From positions 1 through 8,801 of the forward strand of contig NZ_JAVHLH010000112.1 in the NCBI RefSeq assembly GCF_031082345.1: DNA of 8,801 nucleotides, read 5' to 3'. Origin of the DNA: Brevundimonas sp. (GTDB taxonomy: Bacteria > Pseudomonadota > Alphaproteobacteria > Caulobacterales > Caulobacteraceae). This document shows, piece after piece, positions 1 through 7,215 of this stretch. The notes below the pieces were generated by a model. It ran no database searches. It was not told the origin of the DNA and was given only the letters and a program-made list of their open reading frames with translations. Within the stretch, counting starts at the first letter, position 1. Each line of letters starts with the position of its first letter. Made by a program: the position numbers and the translations under genes.

Positions 1-189
1 GAGATGAAGCGCCTCCACGACGCCCTCCCGCCCGCCCGCCGCGGCCTGTGGCGCGAGACGGCGGCCGAACTCGCCGCCGAGGCCGCCGAACTGGTTGCGC
101 CGGGCGATATCGTCATGGTCAAGGGATCGAACGGTTCGAAGGCGTCGCTGGTCGCCCGGGCCCTCGCCGCGCTCGGAGGAGCCGCCTGA
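1..189 (+). CDS. murF: UDP-N-acetylmuramoyl-tripeptide--D-alanyl-D-alanine ligase, C-terminal end (partial)
   Basis: This is the last 62 codons of a gene that begins left of the window; the frame is open from base 1 and ends at TGA 187-189. MurF is the cytoplasmic ATP-dependent ligase that adds D-Ala-D-Ala to UDP-MurNAc-tripeptide. What is visible is the tail of the C-terminal Mur-ligase domain: a run of Ala/Glu-rich helix followed by [17 protein letters not shown], which matches the D-x-V-L-V-K-G-S-x-(G/S) segment near the end of MurF proteins. Position is a strong support: it sits directly before mraY, as in the usual dcw order. The stop overlaps the mraY start by one base (TGATG). The internal ATG at 4 is not a start; the gene reads through it. 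Catalytic and ATP-binding parts lie outside the window and cannot be judged. Confidence 0.86.
   Translation, partial: EMKRLHDALPPARRGLWRETAAELAAEAAELVAPGDIVMVKGSNGSKASLVARALAALGGAA
175..181 (+). promoter_or_regulatory. Strong Shine-Dalgarno site for mraY
   Basis: GGAGGAG lies inside the last codons of murF, seven bases before the mraY ATG at 189. It is the best ribosome-binding site of the cluster and fixes the mraY start; the reading frame is open further upstream (an ATG at 48) but that stretch overlaps murF and has no comparable site. Confidence 0.7.
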
Positions 190-1298
190 TGTTTTACCTT
201 CTGTATCTGCACTACGCCGACATCGCGCAGGACTATCCGCTGCTCAATCTGGTCCAGTACCAGACGGTCCGGGTCGCCCTGGCCATGGCCACGGCCATGA
301 TCGTCGCGGTGGCCATGGGCAGCCGCTTCATCGCCTGGATGCGGGTCAAACAGGGCAAGGGCCAGCCGATCCGCTCGGACGGGCCGGTGTCGCACCTGTC
401 CAAGGTCGGCACCCCGACGATGGGCGGGCTGATGATCCTCGCCGGCATCGCCGTGGCGGTGCTGCTGTGGGGCGACCTGACCAATCCCTACATCTGGATC
501 GTCAGCTTCGTGACCGCCGCCTTCGGGGTGCTGGGCTTCATCGACGACTACGCCAAGGTGTCGAAACAGACCTCCGCGGGCCTGACCTCGAAGCAGAAGC
601 TGCTGGCCCAGGTCATCGTCTCGGTCATCGCCGGCGTCATGACCGTGCTGTGGATGACCGCCTCGCCGACCACGCCGAACCTCGAGACCTCGATCGCCTT
701 CCCCTTCTTCAAGGAAGTGCTGCTCAACGTCGGCTGGTTCTATGTCCTGTTCGCCGCCTTCACCATGGTCGGCTTCTCCAATGCGGTGAACCTGACCGAC
801 GGCCTCGACGGCCTGGCCATCGTGCCGGTGATGATGGCGGCGGCCGCCTTCGGCCTGATCGCCTATCTGGTCGGCAACTTCATCTTCTCCAACTACCTCG
901 GCGTCCATCACGTCCCGGGCGCGGGCGAGCTGGCCATCTTCTGCGCCGCCATGATCGGCGGCGGCGTCGGCTTCCTCTGGTACAACGCCCCGCCGGCCAA
1001 GATCTTCATGGGCGACACCGGCTCGCTGGCCCTCGGCGGCGCGCTCGGCGCCATCGCCGTGGCCACCAAGCACGAGCTGGTGCTGGGCATCGTCGGCGGC
1101 CTGTTCGTGATCGAGGCGCTCAGCGTCATGATCCAGGTCGGCTACTACAAGGCGACCAAGCGGCGCATCTTCCTGATGGCCCCGATCCACCACCATTTCG
1201 AGAAGATGGGCTGGCCGGAGTCGACGGTGGTGATCCGCTTCTGGATCGTCTCGGCCATGCTGGCCCTGGCCGGCCTCGCCACCCTGAAGCTCAGGTAG
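189..1298 (+). CDS. mraY: Phospho-N-acetylmuramoyl-pentapeptide-transferase (MraY)
   Basis: MraY is the integral inner-membrane enzyme that transfers phospho-MurNAc-pentapeptide from UDP to undecaprenyl phosphate, giving lipid I. The protein is 369 aa, close to the family norm of about 360. The start at 189 was chosen because of the GGAGGAG site and because [11 protein letters not shown] is a typical MraY N-terminus. Family motifs are all present: GTPTMGG in the first cytoplasmic loop, FIDDYAK (Asp119-Asp120, metal/substrate aspartates), [10 protein letters not shown] (201-210), MGDTGS (274-279, with Asp276 matching the essential third Asp) and APIHHHFE (His334-336), the polyprenyl-transferase HHH motif. 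About ten hydrophobic segments are visible along the chain. It overlaps murF by one base, and its TAG stop is immediately followed by the murD ATG. No anomaly seen; catalytic residues are intact. Confidence 0.98.
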   Translation: MFYLLYLHYADIAQDYPLLNLVQYQTVRVALAMATAMIVAVAMGSRFIAWMRVKQGKGQPIRSDGPVSHLSKVGTPTMGGLMILAGIAVAVLLWGDLTNPYIWIVSFVTAAFGVLGFIDDYAKVSKQTSAGLTSKQKLLAQVIVSVIAGVMTVLWMTASPTTPNLETSIAFPFFKEVLLNVGWFYVLFAAFTMVGFSNAVNLTDGLDGLAIVPVMMAAAAFGLIAYLVGNFIFSNYLGVHHVPGAGELAIFCAAMIGGGVGFLWYNAPPAKIFMGDTGSLALGGALGAIAVATKHELVLGIVGGLFVIEALSVMIQVGYYKATKRRIFLMAPIHHHFEKMGWPESTVVIRFWIVSAMLALAGLATLKLR

Positions 1299-2723
1299 AT
1301 GATTCGGGTCCCCGGCTTCGAAGGACGGCGGATCGCGGTTTTCGGCCTCGGCCGGTCCGGGCTGACGGCCGCGCGCGCCCTCAAGGCCGGCGGCGCCCTG
1401 CCGGTGCTGTGGGACGACAGCGTCTCCAGCCGCATGCAGGCCGAGGCCGAGGGCTTCGCGGTCGAGGACCTGACCGCCGCCGACTGGTCCGGCTTCGCGG
1501 CCCTGGTGCTGTCGCCCGGCGCGCCCCTGACCCATCCCGAGCCGCACTGGACGGTGGGCAAGGCGAAGGCGGCGGGCGTCGAGATCGTCGGCGACATCGA
1601 ACTGTTCGCCCGCGCTCTCGCAGCCCTGCCCGTGGCGGAGCGGCCCCGGGTCGTCGCCATCACCGGCACCAACGGCAAGTCCACCACCACCGCCCTGATC
1701 GGCTGGGTGCTGAAGCAGGCCGGCATGACCGTCCACGTCGGCGGCAACATCGGCATCGGCGTCCTCGCCCTGCCGGCGCCGACGCCGGACGCCGTCTATG
1801 TGATCGAGGTGTCGAGCTATCAGCTCGATCTGACGACGAGCTTCGCTCCGGACGTCGCCATCCTGACCAACGTCTCACCGGACCATCTCGACCGGCATGG
1901 CGGCATGGAGGGCTATGTCGCGGCCAAGGCGCGGATCTTCCAGGCGCAGGGCCCGGCGGCGATGGCCCTGGTCGGCATCGACGACCCGTTCGGGCTGAAC
2001 ATCGCCGAGGACCTGGTCGGGCGGGCGGATCGCCTGACCCTGGTCACGACCCACAAGCATCACCACTGGGACGACTGGCGCGTCGGCTTCGAGAGGGCCG
2101 GCGCCGTCACCGCGATCGACGGCGTCCTGGCCAGCCTCGGCGAATATGTCTGCGATCTGTCGATCGCCCGCTCGCTGCCCGGCCGCCACAACGCCCAGAA
2201 CGCCGCCTTCGCCTACGCCGCCGCCCGGACGCTCGGCGTGCCGCGCGACACGGCCGTCGAAGGCCTGCTGTCCTTCCCCGGCCTCGCCCACCGCATGGAG
2301 CCCGTCGCCGCCCTCGGCCGCGTCCGGTTCATCAATGACTCCAAGGCCACCAACGCCGACGCCGCGCGGCAGGCCCTGTCCTCCTACGAGCGCAGCTACT
2401 GGATCGCCGGCGGCCGGGCCAAGGCGGGCGGGATCGACGACCTCGAGGACCTGTTCCCGCGCGTAGCCGAGGCCTTTCTGATCGGCGAGGCGGCCGGGCC
2501 TTATGCGGCGCGGCTGGGCGACACGCCGCACCGGATCTGCGGCGACATGGTCAGCGCGGTCAACGCCGCCGCCGAGGCCGCCGCCGCCACCGGACGCGAC
2601 GAGGTGGTGCTGCTGTCGCCCGCCGCCGCCTCGTTCGACCAGTATCCCGACTTCGAGGCGCGCGGAGAGGCCTTCCGCGCCGCCGTCCTCGCCCTCGGCG
2701 CAACGCCCGCGAGCGCGTCATGA
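1299..2723 (+). CDS. murD: UDP-N-acetylmuramoylalanine--D-glutamate ligase (MurD)
   Basis: Cytoplasmic ATP-dependent ligase that adds D-Glu to UDP-MurNAc-L-Ala in peptidoglycan precursor synthesis. The product is 474 aa, slightly longer than the E. coli enzyme. The N-terminal Rossmann-like UDP-binding domain opens with IAVFGLGRSGLTAARAL. The central ATPase domain has the P-loop GTNGKSTT (Gly123-Thr130, Lys127), EVSSYQLD, and TNVSPDHLDRH (His196, Asp198, His200). Lys210 in AAKARIF is at the place of the carbamylated lysine known for Mur ligases. The C-terminal domain follows GRHNAQN (295-301), with FINDSKATN (Lys349) and LLSPAAASFDQY near the end. The ATG directly abuts the mraY stop and has only a weak AGG just before it, so translation is probably coupled. 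The 3' end overlaps ftsW by four bases (ATGA). Confidence 0.98.
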   Translation: MIRVPGFEGRRIAVFGLGRSGLTAARALKAGGALPVLWDDSVSSRMQAEAEGFAVEDLTAADWSGFAALVLSPGAPLTHPEPHWTVGKAKAAGVEIVGDIELFARALAALPVAERPRVVAITGTNGKSTTTALIGWVLKQAGMTVHVGGNIGIGVLALPAPTPDAVYVIEVSSYQLDLTTSFAPDVAILTNVSPDHLDRHGGMEGYVAAKARIFQAQGPAAMALVGIDDPFGLNIAEDLVGRADRLTLVTTHKHHHWDDWRVGFERAGAVTAIDGVLASLGEYVCDLSIARSLPGRHNAQNAAFAYAAARTLGVPRDTAVEGLLSFPGLAHRMEPVAALGRVRFINDSKATNADAARQALSSYERSYWIAGGRAKAGGIDDLEDLFPRVAEAFLIGEAAGPYAARLGDTPHRICGDMVSAVNAAAEAAAATGRDEVVLLSPAAASFDQYPDFEARGEAFRAAVLALGATPASAS

Positions 2724-3898
2724 CGGAAAGCTACAGCCCCGCCTTTTCGCGCAACGACCAGAGCCCGATCGCCAAATGGTTTTGGACCGTCGACCGCGGC
2801 CTGCTGGCGGCGGCGCTGACGCTGATGGCGCTCGGCGTGGCGCTGAGCTTCGCCTCCAGCCCGGCGGCCATCAACGCCGACCAGTCGATCGGCGACCCGT
2901 TCCACTATTCGTGGCGGATGATGGTCTGGGGCTCGATGGGCCTCGCGCTGATGCTGACCAGTTCGCTGCTGTCGCCCCGCGGCGTCCGGCGCATCGCGGT
3001 GCTGGCCCTGCTCGGCGCCATCGTCACCATGATGGCCCTGCCGTTCATCGGCGACGAGGTGAAGGGCGCGGCGCGCTGGATCAATCTGGGCCCCTTCAGC
3101 CTGCAGCCGTCGGAGTTCGCCAAGCCCGGCCTGATCGTCTTCGCCGCCTGGATGTTCGCCGAGGCCCAGAAAGGGCAGGGCGTGCCCGGCGTCAGCATCG
3201 CCTTCGCCTTCTGGGCCCTGACCGTCGGCCTGTTGTTGATCCAGCCCGACATCGGCCAGACCCTGCTGGTCACCACCACCTTCATGGCCGTCTTCTTCAT
3301 GGCCGGCGTGCCGCTGAAATGGGTGGCGGTGATCGCCGCCGCCGGCATGGCCGGTCTGGTGTCGCTGTATTTCGCCTTCGGCCACATGCGCGACCGCCTC
3401 AGCCGCTTCCTGTCGCCTGAGACCACCGATACCCATCAGATCGACCGCGCCTCCGAGGCCATCCGCGCCGGCGGCCTGGTCGGCCGCGGGGTGGGCGAGG
3501 GGGTGATGAAGCGCCACGTCCCCGACCTGCACACCGACTTCATCTATTCCGTCGGGGCCGAGGAGTTCGGCCTGGTGCTGTCGCTGGCCATGATCGGCCT
3601 CTACGCCTTCATCGTCGTGCGCGGCATGAAGCGGGCGATGAAGCTGAACGACGCCTATGAGCAGACCGCCGCCGCCGGCCTGTTCATGCTGATCGGCCTG
3701 CAGGCCTGCATCAATATCGCCGTCAATCTGAACCTGATCCCGACCAAGGGCATGACCCTGCCCTTCATCAGCTACGGTGGATCGTCGATGCTGGCCATGG
3801 GTCTGACCATGGGTCTGGCCCTGGCCCTGACCCGTCGCCGCCCGGGCGCCTATGAGCCGGGCGCCAGCCTGCCGCAACGGCGGCGAATTCTTCCCTAG
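2720..3898 (+). CDS. ftsW: Septal peptidoglycan glycosyltransferase FtsW (SEDS family)
   Basis: Polytopic inner-membrane SEDS protein that polymerises lipid II into glycan strands at the division septum, working with the class B PBP FtsI. Length is 392 aa, normal for the family. A cytoplasmic tail of about 25 residues precedes the first membrane segment (LLAAALTLMALGVALSF), and roughly ten membrane segments can be traced. SEDS motifs seen: FSLQPSEFAK (Glu132), QPDIGQT (175-181), HTDFIYSVGAEEFG, where Asp273 corresponds to the catalytic/essential Asp of the large extracytoplasmic loop, and ISYGGSSM (350-357). Its place between murD and murG supports FtsW rather than its paralogue RodA. The start ATG overlaps the murD stop (ATGA) without a strong ribosome site, so it is likely translated by coupling. 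The TAG stop is 9 bases before the preferred murG ATG. Confidence 0.97.
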   Translation: MTESYSPAFSRNDQSPIAKWFWTVDRGLLAAALTLMALGVALSFASSPAAINADQSIGDPFHYSWRMMVWGSMGLALMLTSSLLSPRGVRRIAVLALLGAIVTMMALPFIGDEVKGAARWINLGPFSLQPSEFAKPGLIVFAAWMFAEAQKGQGVPGVSIAFAFWALTVGLLLIQPDIGQTLLVTTTFMAVFFMAGVPLKWVAVIAAAGMAGLVSLYFAFGHMRDRLSRFLSPETTDTHQIDRASEAIRAGGLVGRGVGEGVMKRHVPDLHTDFIYSVGAEEFGLVLSLAMIGLYAFIVVRGMKRAMKLNDAYEQTAAAGLFMLIGLQACINIAVNLNLIPTKGMTLPFISYGGSSMLAMGLTMGLALALTRRRPGAYEPGASLPQRRRILP

Positions 3899-3901
3899 GT
3901 G
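3897..3901 (+). promoter_or_regulatory. Ribosome-binding site that favours the murG ATG start
   Basis: AGGTG overlaps the ftsW stop and lies six bases before the ATG at 3908. The alternative GTG start at 3899, immediately after the ftsW stop, has no purine-rich stretch at a useful distance (only CGGCGAATTC further up). This favours the ATG. Confidence 0.45.
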
Positions 3902-3907
3902 CGTGCC

Positions 3908-4999
3908 ATGTCGAGAGTCTGCGTCGTCGCCGCCGGGGGCACCGGCGGGCACATGTTCCCCGCCGAGGCGCTGGCCCGGGAGCTGGCCGCGCGCGGCTGG
4001 CGCATCGTGCTGGCCACCGACCATCGCGGCGAACAGTACGCTCACGCCTTTCCGGCCGAGGAGCGGATCGCGCTGGACGCCGCCACCGGGCGCGGTCCGA
4101 TCGGGATGGCTAAGGCCGGCCTCACCATCGTGCGCGGCGTCTTCCAGGCCCGGGCGGCCCTGAAGCGGCTGGACGCGGCGGTGGTGGTCGGCTTCGGCGG
4201 CTATCCGTCGGCCCCGGCGCTGCTGGCAGCGCTGAGCCAGCGCCGTCCGACCCTGCTGCACGAGCAGAACGCCGTGCTGGGCCGCACCAACCGCTGGCTG
4301 GCGCCCTATGTCGGCGCCGTGGCCTCGTCCTTCCCCAATCTGCAGAAGGTCCCGGAGGGCGTCGGCGCGCGGGTCAGCCTGATCGGCAATCCGGTCCGCG
4401 CCGACATCCGCGCCCTGTTCGACCGGCCCTTCAAGGCCCCGGCGCCCGGCGAGCCGATCCGCGTGCTGGTCACCGGCGGCAGCCAGGGCGCGCGCATCCT
4501 GTCCGAGACCGCGCCGCGGGCCTTGGCGGCCCTGCCCGAGGCCATCCGGTCCCGGCTGAAGGTGCAGCAGCAGTCGCGGCCCGAGACGCTGGAGGCCGCG
4601 CGCAAGATCTATCTGGACGCCGCCATCGACGCCGAGGTCGCCCCCTTCTTCCGCGACATGGCCCAGCGGCTGTCGGCGGCGCACCTGGTCATCGGCCGGG
4701 CCGGGGCCTCGACCTGTTCGGAACTGGCCGTCGCCGGCCTGCCGTCGGTGCTGATCCCGCTGAAGATCGCCATGGACGACCACCAGCGCTTCAACGCCGC
4801 CGGCCTCGCCGACGCGGGCGGCGCGGAGGTGATCCTCGAGGACGCGGTCACCGTCGAGCGGCTGACGGCCGTGCTGGCGGCCATCCTCGGCGATCCGGCG
4901 CGGCTGGAGGCGATGAGCCGCGGCGCGCGGGCGGCGGCCCTGCCCGATGCGACCCGTTCGCTGGCCGACATGGTCGAGTCGGCGGCCCGGCCCGCCTGA
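3908..4999 (+). CDS. murG: UDP-GlcNAc:lipid I N-acetylglucosaminyltransferase (MurG)
   Basis: Peripheral inner-membrane GT28/GT-B glycosyltransferase that adds GlcNAc to lipid I to make lipid II. From the ATG at 3908 the protein is 363 aa; starting at GTG 3899 would add three residues (MRA). The ATG is preferred for its AGGTG site. N-terminal domain: AAGGTGGH (G-loop, ending at His15), FGGYPSAPAL and HEQNAVLGRTNRWL, all standard MurG signatures. C-terminal UDP-GlcNAc-binding domain: GGSQGAR (190-196), GRAGASTCSELA (263-274, with Glu272 matching the ribose-binding glutamate) and the DDHQRFNA segment after LPSVLIPL. Everything expected is intact. It is the last dcw gene here; in many Proteobacteria murC follows, but here the next gene is convergent and starts its stop codon one base downstream. 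Confidence 0.97.
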   Translation: MSRVCVVAAGGTGGHMFPAEALARELAARGWRIVLATDHRGEQYAHAFPAEERIALDAATGRGPIGMAKAGLTIVRGVFQARAALKRLDAAVVVGFGGYPSAPALLAALSQRRPTLLHEQNAVLGRTNRWLAPYVGAVASSFPNLQKVPEGVGARVSLIGNPVRADIRALFDRPFKAPAPGEPIRVLVTGGSQGARILSETAPRALAALPEAIRSRLKVQQQSRPETLEAARKIYLDAAIDAEVAPFFRDMAQRLSAAHLVIGRAGASTCSELAVAGLPSVLIPLKIAMDDHQRFNAAGLADAGGAEVILEDAVTVERLTAVLAAILGDPARLEAMSRGARAAALPDATRSLADMVESAARPA

Positions 5000-5000
5000 G

Positions 5001-5489
5001 CTACCGCCGGGCGTTCTGGGCCGGCGCGGCGAACAGGGCGTTGGCGGCGGTCCGGGCGGCGGCGGCGTTGGCGACCGGCGTGGTCCGCGCCCGTTCTGCG
5101 GGAGCGCAGGCCGCCTCCAGGGTGATCGCGCCGGGCGAACCCGCCGGCGGCGCCGAGCGTTCGGCCGCTCCGCCGTCGGTCTTCATGTGGGTCGCGCCCG
5201 TATAGAGAACGGTCCGCACCGTCCGGGCGGTCCGCGCCGTGCAGTCGATCTCCCATTCCAGCGCCAGGGTGTCGGCCCCGCTGGGGATGGCGTCCTTCAG
5301 GAACAGCCACGTCCAGGTCCGCTTGAGCGCCCCGTCGTCGGTCGGCGCCGTCATGTATCCCGCCACCGCCGGCGCGGCGAACACCTGCCGCATCGGACCG
5401 TCGAGTCCCGCGGTCGTATCCTGCGCCATCGCGGAAGTCGCGGTAAACAGGCATGCGCCGACAGCTGCAATCTTAAGTATTGTATTCAT
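5001..5489 (-). CDS. Small secreted two-cysteine protein, possibly surface-adhesin-E-like (paralogue of the 6689-7168 gene)
   Basis: Encodes 162 aa; function not established. Residues 1-22 form a clear Sec signal peptide (MNTILKIAAVGACLF..., cleavage after AMA before Gln23), so the product is periplasmic or surface-exposed. The mature part has a Trp-rich strand (RTWTWLFL, about 57-64), LEWEIDCTART with Cys83, then SPGAITLEAAC with Cys128, and an Ala-rich tail. The two cysteines, 45 positions apart, could form a disulphide. The WxxDC...aC pattern recalls the Adhesin_E-type domain as I remember it; this is tentative. The gene at 6689-7168 shares signal peptide, DC-x-ART motif, Cys spacing and length. 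A good ribosome site, GAGGGGA, lies seven bases before the ATG. Its stop is one base from the murG stop, so the genes converge tightly. It is divergent from the MscS-type gene across a 112-bp gap. Confidence 0.78.
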   Translation of the reverse strand: MNTILKIAAVGACLFTATSAMAQDTTAGLDGPMRQVFAAPAVAGYMTAPTDDGALKRTWTWLFLKDAIPSGADTLALEWEIDCTARTARTVRTVLYTGATHMKTDGGAAERSAPPAGSPGAITLEAACAPAERARTTPVANAAAARTAANALFAAPAQNARR

Positions 5490-5601
5490 GGAACAATCCC
5501 CTCAAATCCCCGACCGCACTATTCGCGGAAAGCGACGTTATGCAAACCTCCGCCGTGAAATCGATTATGGATAAGTCGGCCCGCCGCGCCCGAAAGGACC
5601 C
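5490..5601. promoter_or_regulatory. Divergent intergenic region, probable promoters for both neighbours
   Basis: This 112-bp gap separates the starts of the secreted-protein gene (-) and the channel gene (+) and is clearly richer in A/T than its surroundings (for example ACGTTATGCAAACC and AATCGATTATGGATAAG). It must hold both promoters if the two genes are transcribed from here. On the minus strand GAGGGGA (+ strand 5497-5503) is a good ribosome site; on the plus strand GAAAGGA (5592-5598) lies three bases before the ATG, somewhat close. TTAT-GG-ATAA (5565-5574) is a small inverted repeat. I could not assign convincing -35/-10 pairs. Confidence 0.45.
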
Positions 5602-6726
5602 ATGCCTCCGTTCGTCACCGACCTGACCCGCGAGATCTTCCGCCTCTGGCGCGAGCTCTGGTGGCTGCCGGAATGGGCGGTGATCGCCATCATCGTCGGC
5701 AGCTTCGTCTTCATCGGCTGGGCCGCGAACCAGGTTGTCTTCGCCCTGCTGAAGCTGGCCGTGCGCAAACGCGACGTCTTCTGGCGCGGCACGGTCGGCC
5801 GGGCGCGGCTGAAGGTGCGGATCGCGGTGATGATCGCCGCCATGGCCCTGGCGGTCACCGTCTCGCCGCTGGACCCCGAACCGTCGCTGTTGATCCGCCA
5901 GACCCTGCTGTTCGCCTTCATCCTGACCGTCGGCTGGATGCTGATCGGGGCCTCGGACATGTGGGCGGTGGTCTATCTGCGCCGCTTCAACATGGAGACC
6001 GAGGACAATCTGGTCGCCCGCAAGCACGTCACCCAGGCCCGCATCCTGCAGCGGGTGGCGGCTCTGCTGATCGGCGTCGTCACCCTGGGGCTGGCCCTGC
6101 TGACCATCGCCGAGGTGCGCCAGTGGGGCCTGTCGCTCCTGGCCTCGGCCGGCGTCGTCGGCATCATCGCCGGCCTGGCCCTTCAGCCCTTCCTGACCAA
6201 TATGGTCGCCGGGGTCCAGATCGCCACGGCCCAGCCGATCCGGCTGGACGACGCCGTCATCGTCGAAGGCGAATTCGGGACCATCGAGGAGATCACCTCG
6301 ACCTATGTGGTGGTCAAGCTGTGGGACTGGCGGCGCCTGATCCTGCCGCTCAGCTATTTCATCAACACCCCGTTCCAGAACTGGACCCGGGAGTCGACGC
6401 GCCTGATCGGCTCGGCCTTCCTCTATGTCGACTACGAGGCGCCGATCGAACGGCTGCGGGCCGAACTCGAACGCATCTGCCGCGCCAGCCTGTTCTGGGA
6501 CGGCGACGTGGCCAGTCTTCAGGTCACCGACATCACCGACCGGACGGCCCAGGTCCGCTGTCTGGCCAGCGCCCGCAACGCCGCGACCGCCTTCGACCTG
6601 CGCTGCGAGATCCGCGAGAAGATGCTGGCCTTCATGCGCGACGACTGCCCCGAGGCCCTGCCGCGGGAGCGGTTCGCCGCCGACCGGCTCAGTTCGCCAG
6701 ACGCAACGCCGCCCGGCCGATCCTGA
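5602..6726 (+). CDS. MscS-family mechanosensitive ion channel, five predicted membrane segments
   Basis: Encodes 374 aa, an inner-membrane channel expected to open under membrane tension and release solutes on hypo-osmotic shock. Hydrophobic segments are seen at about 25-50, 73-90, 98-125, 148-166 and 176-203. The last is the pore-lining helix: LLASAGVVGIIAGLALQPFLTNMVAG (180-205, given here only as a landmark by its ASAGVVG and GLALQ motifs), matching the Gly/Ala-packed TM3 of MscS. It is followed by the beta domain: DDAVIVEGEFGTIEEI, then the strand ending LPLSYFINTPFQNWTR (248-263), which replaces the PNGKI motif of E. coli MscS and marks a distinct MscS subfamily. The C-terminal alpha/beta domain runs to the end. 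GAAAGGA precedes the ATG. The 3' end overlaps the convergent gene by 38 bp. The exact subfamily and gating are not known. Confidence 0.94.
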   Translation: MPPFVTDLTREIFRLWRELWWLPEWAVIAIIVGSFVFIGWAANQVVFALLKLAVRKRDVFWRGTVGRARLKVRIAVMIAAMALAVTVSPLDPEPSLLIRQTLLFAFILTVGWMLIGASDMWAVVYLRRFNMETEDNLVARKHVTQARILQRVAALLIGVVTLGLALLTIAEVRQWGLSLLASAGVVGIIAGLALQPFLTNMVAGVQIATAQPIRLDDAVIVEGEFGTIEEITSTYVVVKLWDWRRLILPLSYFINTPFQNWTRESTRLIGSAFLYVDYEAPIERLRAELERICRASLFWDGDVASLQVTDITDRTAQVRCLASARNAATAFDLRCEIREKMLAFMRDDCPEALPRERFAADRLSSPDATPPGRS

Positions 6727-7168
6727 CCGCGTCCTCGAGGTTGTCCGCGTCGGCCTCGCCGGCCGAGGCCGGGTCGCAGGCGACGGCCAGAAGTTCGGCC
6801 GCGTCTCCGCTCGGCGCGGCGGGATAGGCGGGGGCCGTGTCCGGGGTGGACGGCCCCTCGGCGCCGCCCTCGCGCACCGAGGCGAAGTCCAGCCGGTCGG
6901 CCGTGCGCGCCCGGCAGTCGAACGCCCACCACGACCAGCCGCCCCAATAGGTTTGCCCGCCCGCCGTGAAGTCCGCCTCCGTCACCTGCAACGACCGCAT
7001 CCGCACCCGGTCGCCGTCGCGGCTGATGGTGGACAGGTCGGCCAGCACCGCGAACCGCCCGACTCCGGTCAGCACCAGTCGTGGGCCGTCCGGCGTCGTC
7101 GGTCCGGCGCAGGCGGGCGAGGCCAGCAGGAGGACGCCGACCACGGCGGCCTTGATCGCGGTTTTCAT
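6689..7168 (-). CDS. Small secreted two-cysteine protein (paralogue of the 5001-5489 gene)
   Basis: Encodes 159 aa of unknown function. The N-terminus MKTAIKAAVVGVLLLASPACA is a signal peptide with likely cleavage after ACA (before Gly22). Cys20 could suggest a lipoprotein, but SPAC is a poor lipobox, so ordinary export is more likely. The mature domain has a Trp cluster (YWGGWSWWAFDC, Cys85), ART at 88-90, a Pro/Ala-rich loop and AELLAVACDP (Cys131). Comparison with the protein at 5001-5489 gives the same order of elements, Cys83/128 there against Cys85/131 here, and a shared DC-x-ARTA stretch, so common ancestry is likely. The Adhesin_E-like assignment is tentative for both. Its last 38 bp overlap the channel gene end on the opposite strand. 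It is divergent from the GT26 gene with a 47-bp gap; no strong ribosome site is visible, only GGGG close to the ATG. Confidence 0.76.
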   Translation of the reverse strand: MKTAIKAAVVGVLLLASPACAGPTTPDGPRLVLTGVGRFAVLADLSTISRDGDRVRMRSLQVTEADFTAGGQTYWGGWSWWAFDCRARTADRLDFASVREGGAEGPSTPDTAPAYPAAPSGDAAELLAVACDPASAGEADADNLEDAVRIGRAALRLAN

Positions 7169-7215
7169 GCCCCATCGTAACCGGGCGTTGACCGCATTGC
7201 GACCAGACTGTCGCC

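Noticed and set aside
95..2338. A 747-codon plus-strand frame across mraY and murD
   Set aside because: Its translation is an Arg/Pro/Gly/His-rich shadow of the true frames, with no recognisable motif.
2501..4783. A 760-codon open frame on the minus strand across murD, ftsW and murG
   Set aside because: It is antisense to three well-recognised genes. Its translation is rich in Gln, Gly, Asp, His and Arg with no domain or membrane pattern, as expected for a shadow frame in high-GC DNA.
4985..5012. GCCCGGC / GCCGGGC inverted repeat around the convergent murG stop, a possible terminator
   Set aside because: The 7-bp arms are separated by 14 bases, lie inside both coding ends and have no T-run. 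Such GC repeats are expected by chance in this composition.
5473..5487. TTAA-N7-ATTC, resembling half of a CtrA binding site (TTAA-N7-TTAA)
   Set aside because: Only one half-site matches, and it lies inside the coding start of the secreted-protein gene.
7109..7114. Lipobox in the secreted protein at 6689-7168 (SPAC, Cys20)
   Set aside because: Position -3 is Ser and -2 is Pro, a poor match to L-(A/S)-(G/A)-C. Ordinary cleavage after ACA fits better.
7188..7215. TTGACC as a -35 element for the glycosyltransferase gene
   Set aside because: No acceptable -10 follows at 16-18 bases; the sequence there (TCGCCA) runs into the start codon.
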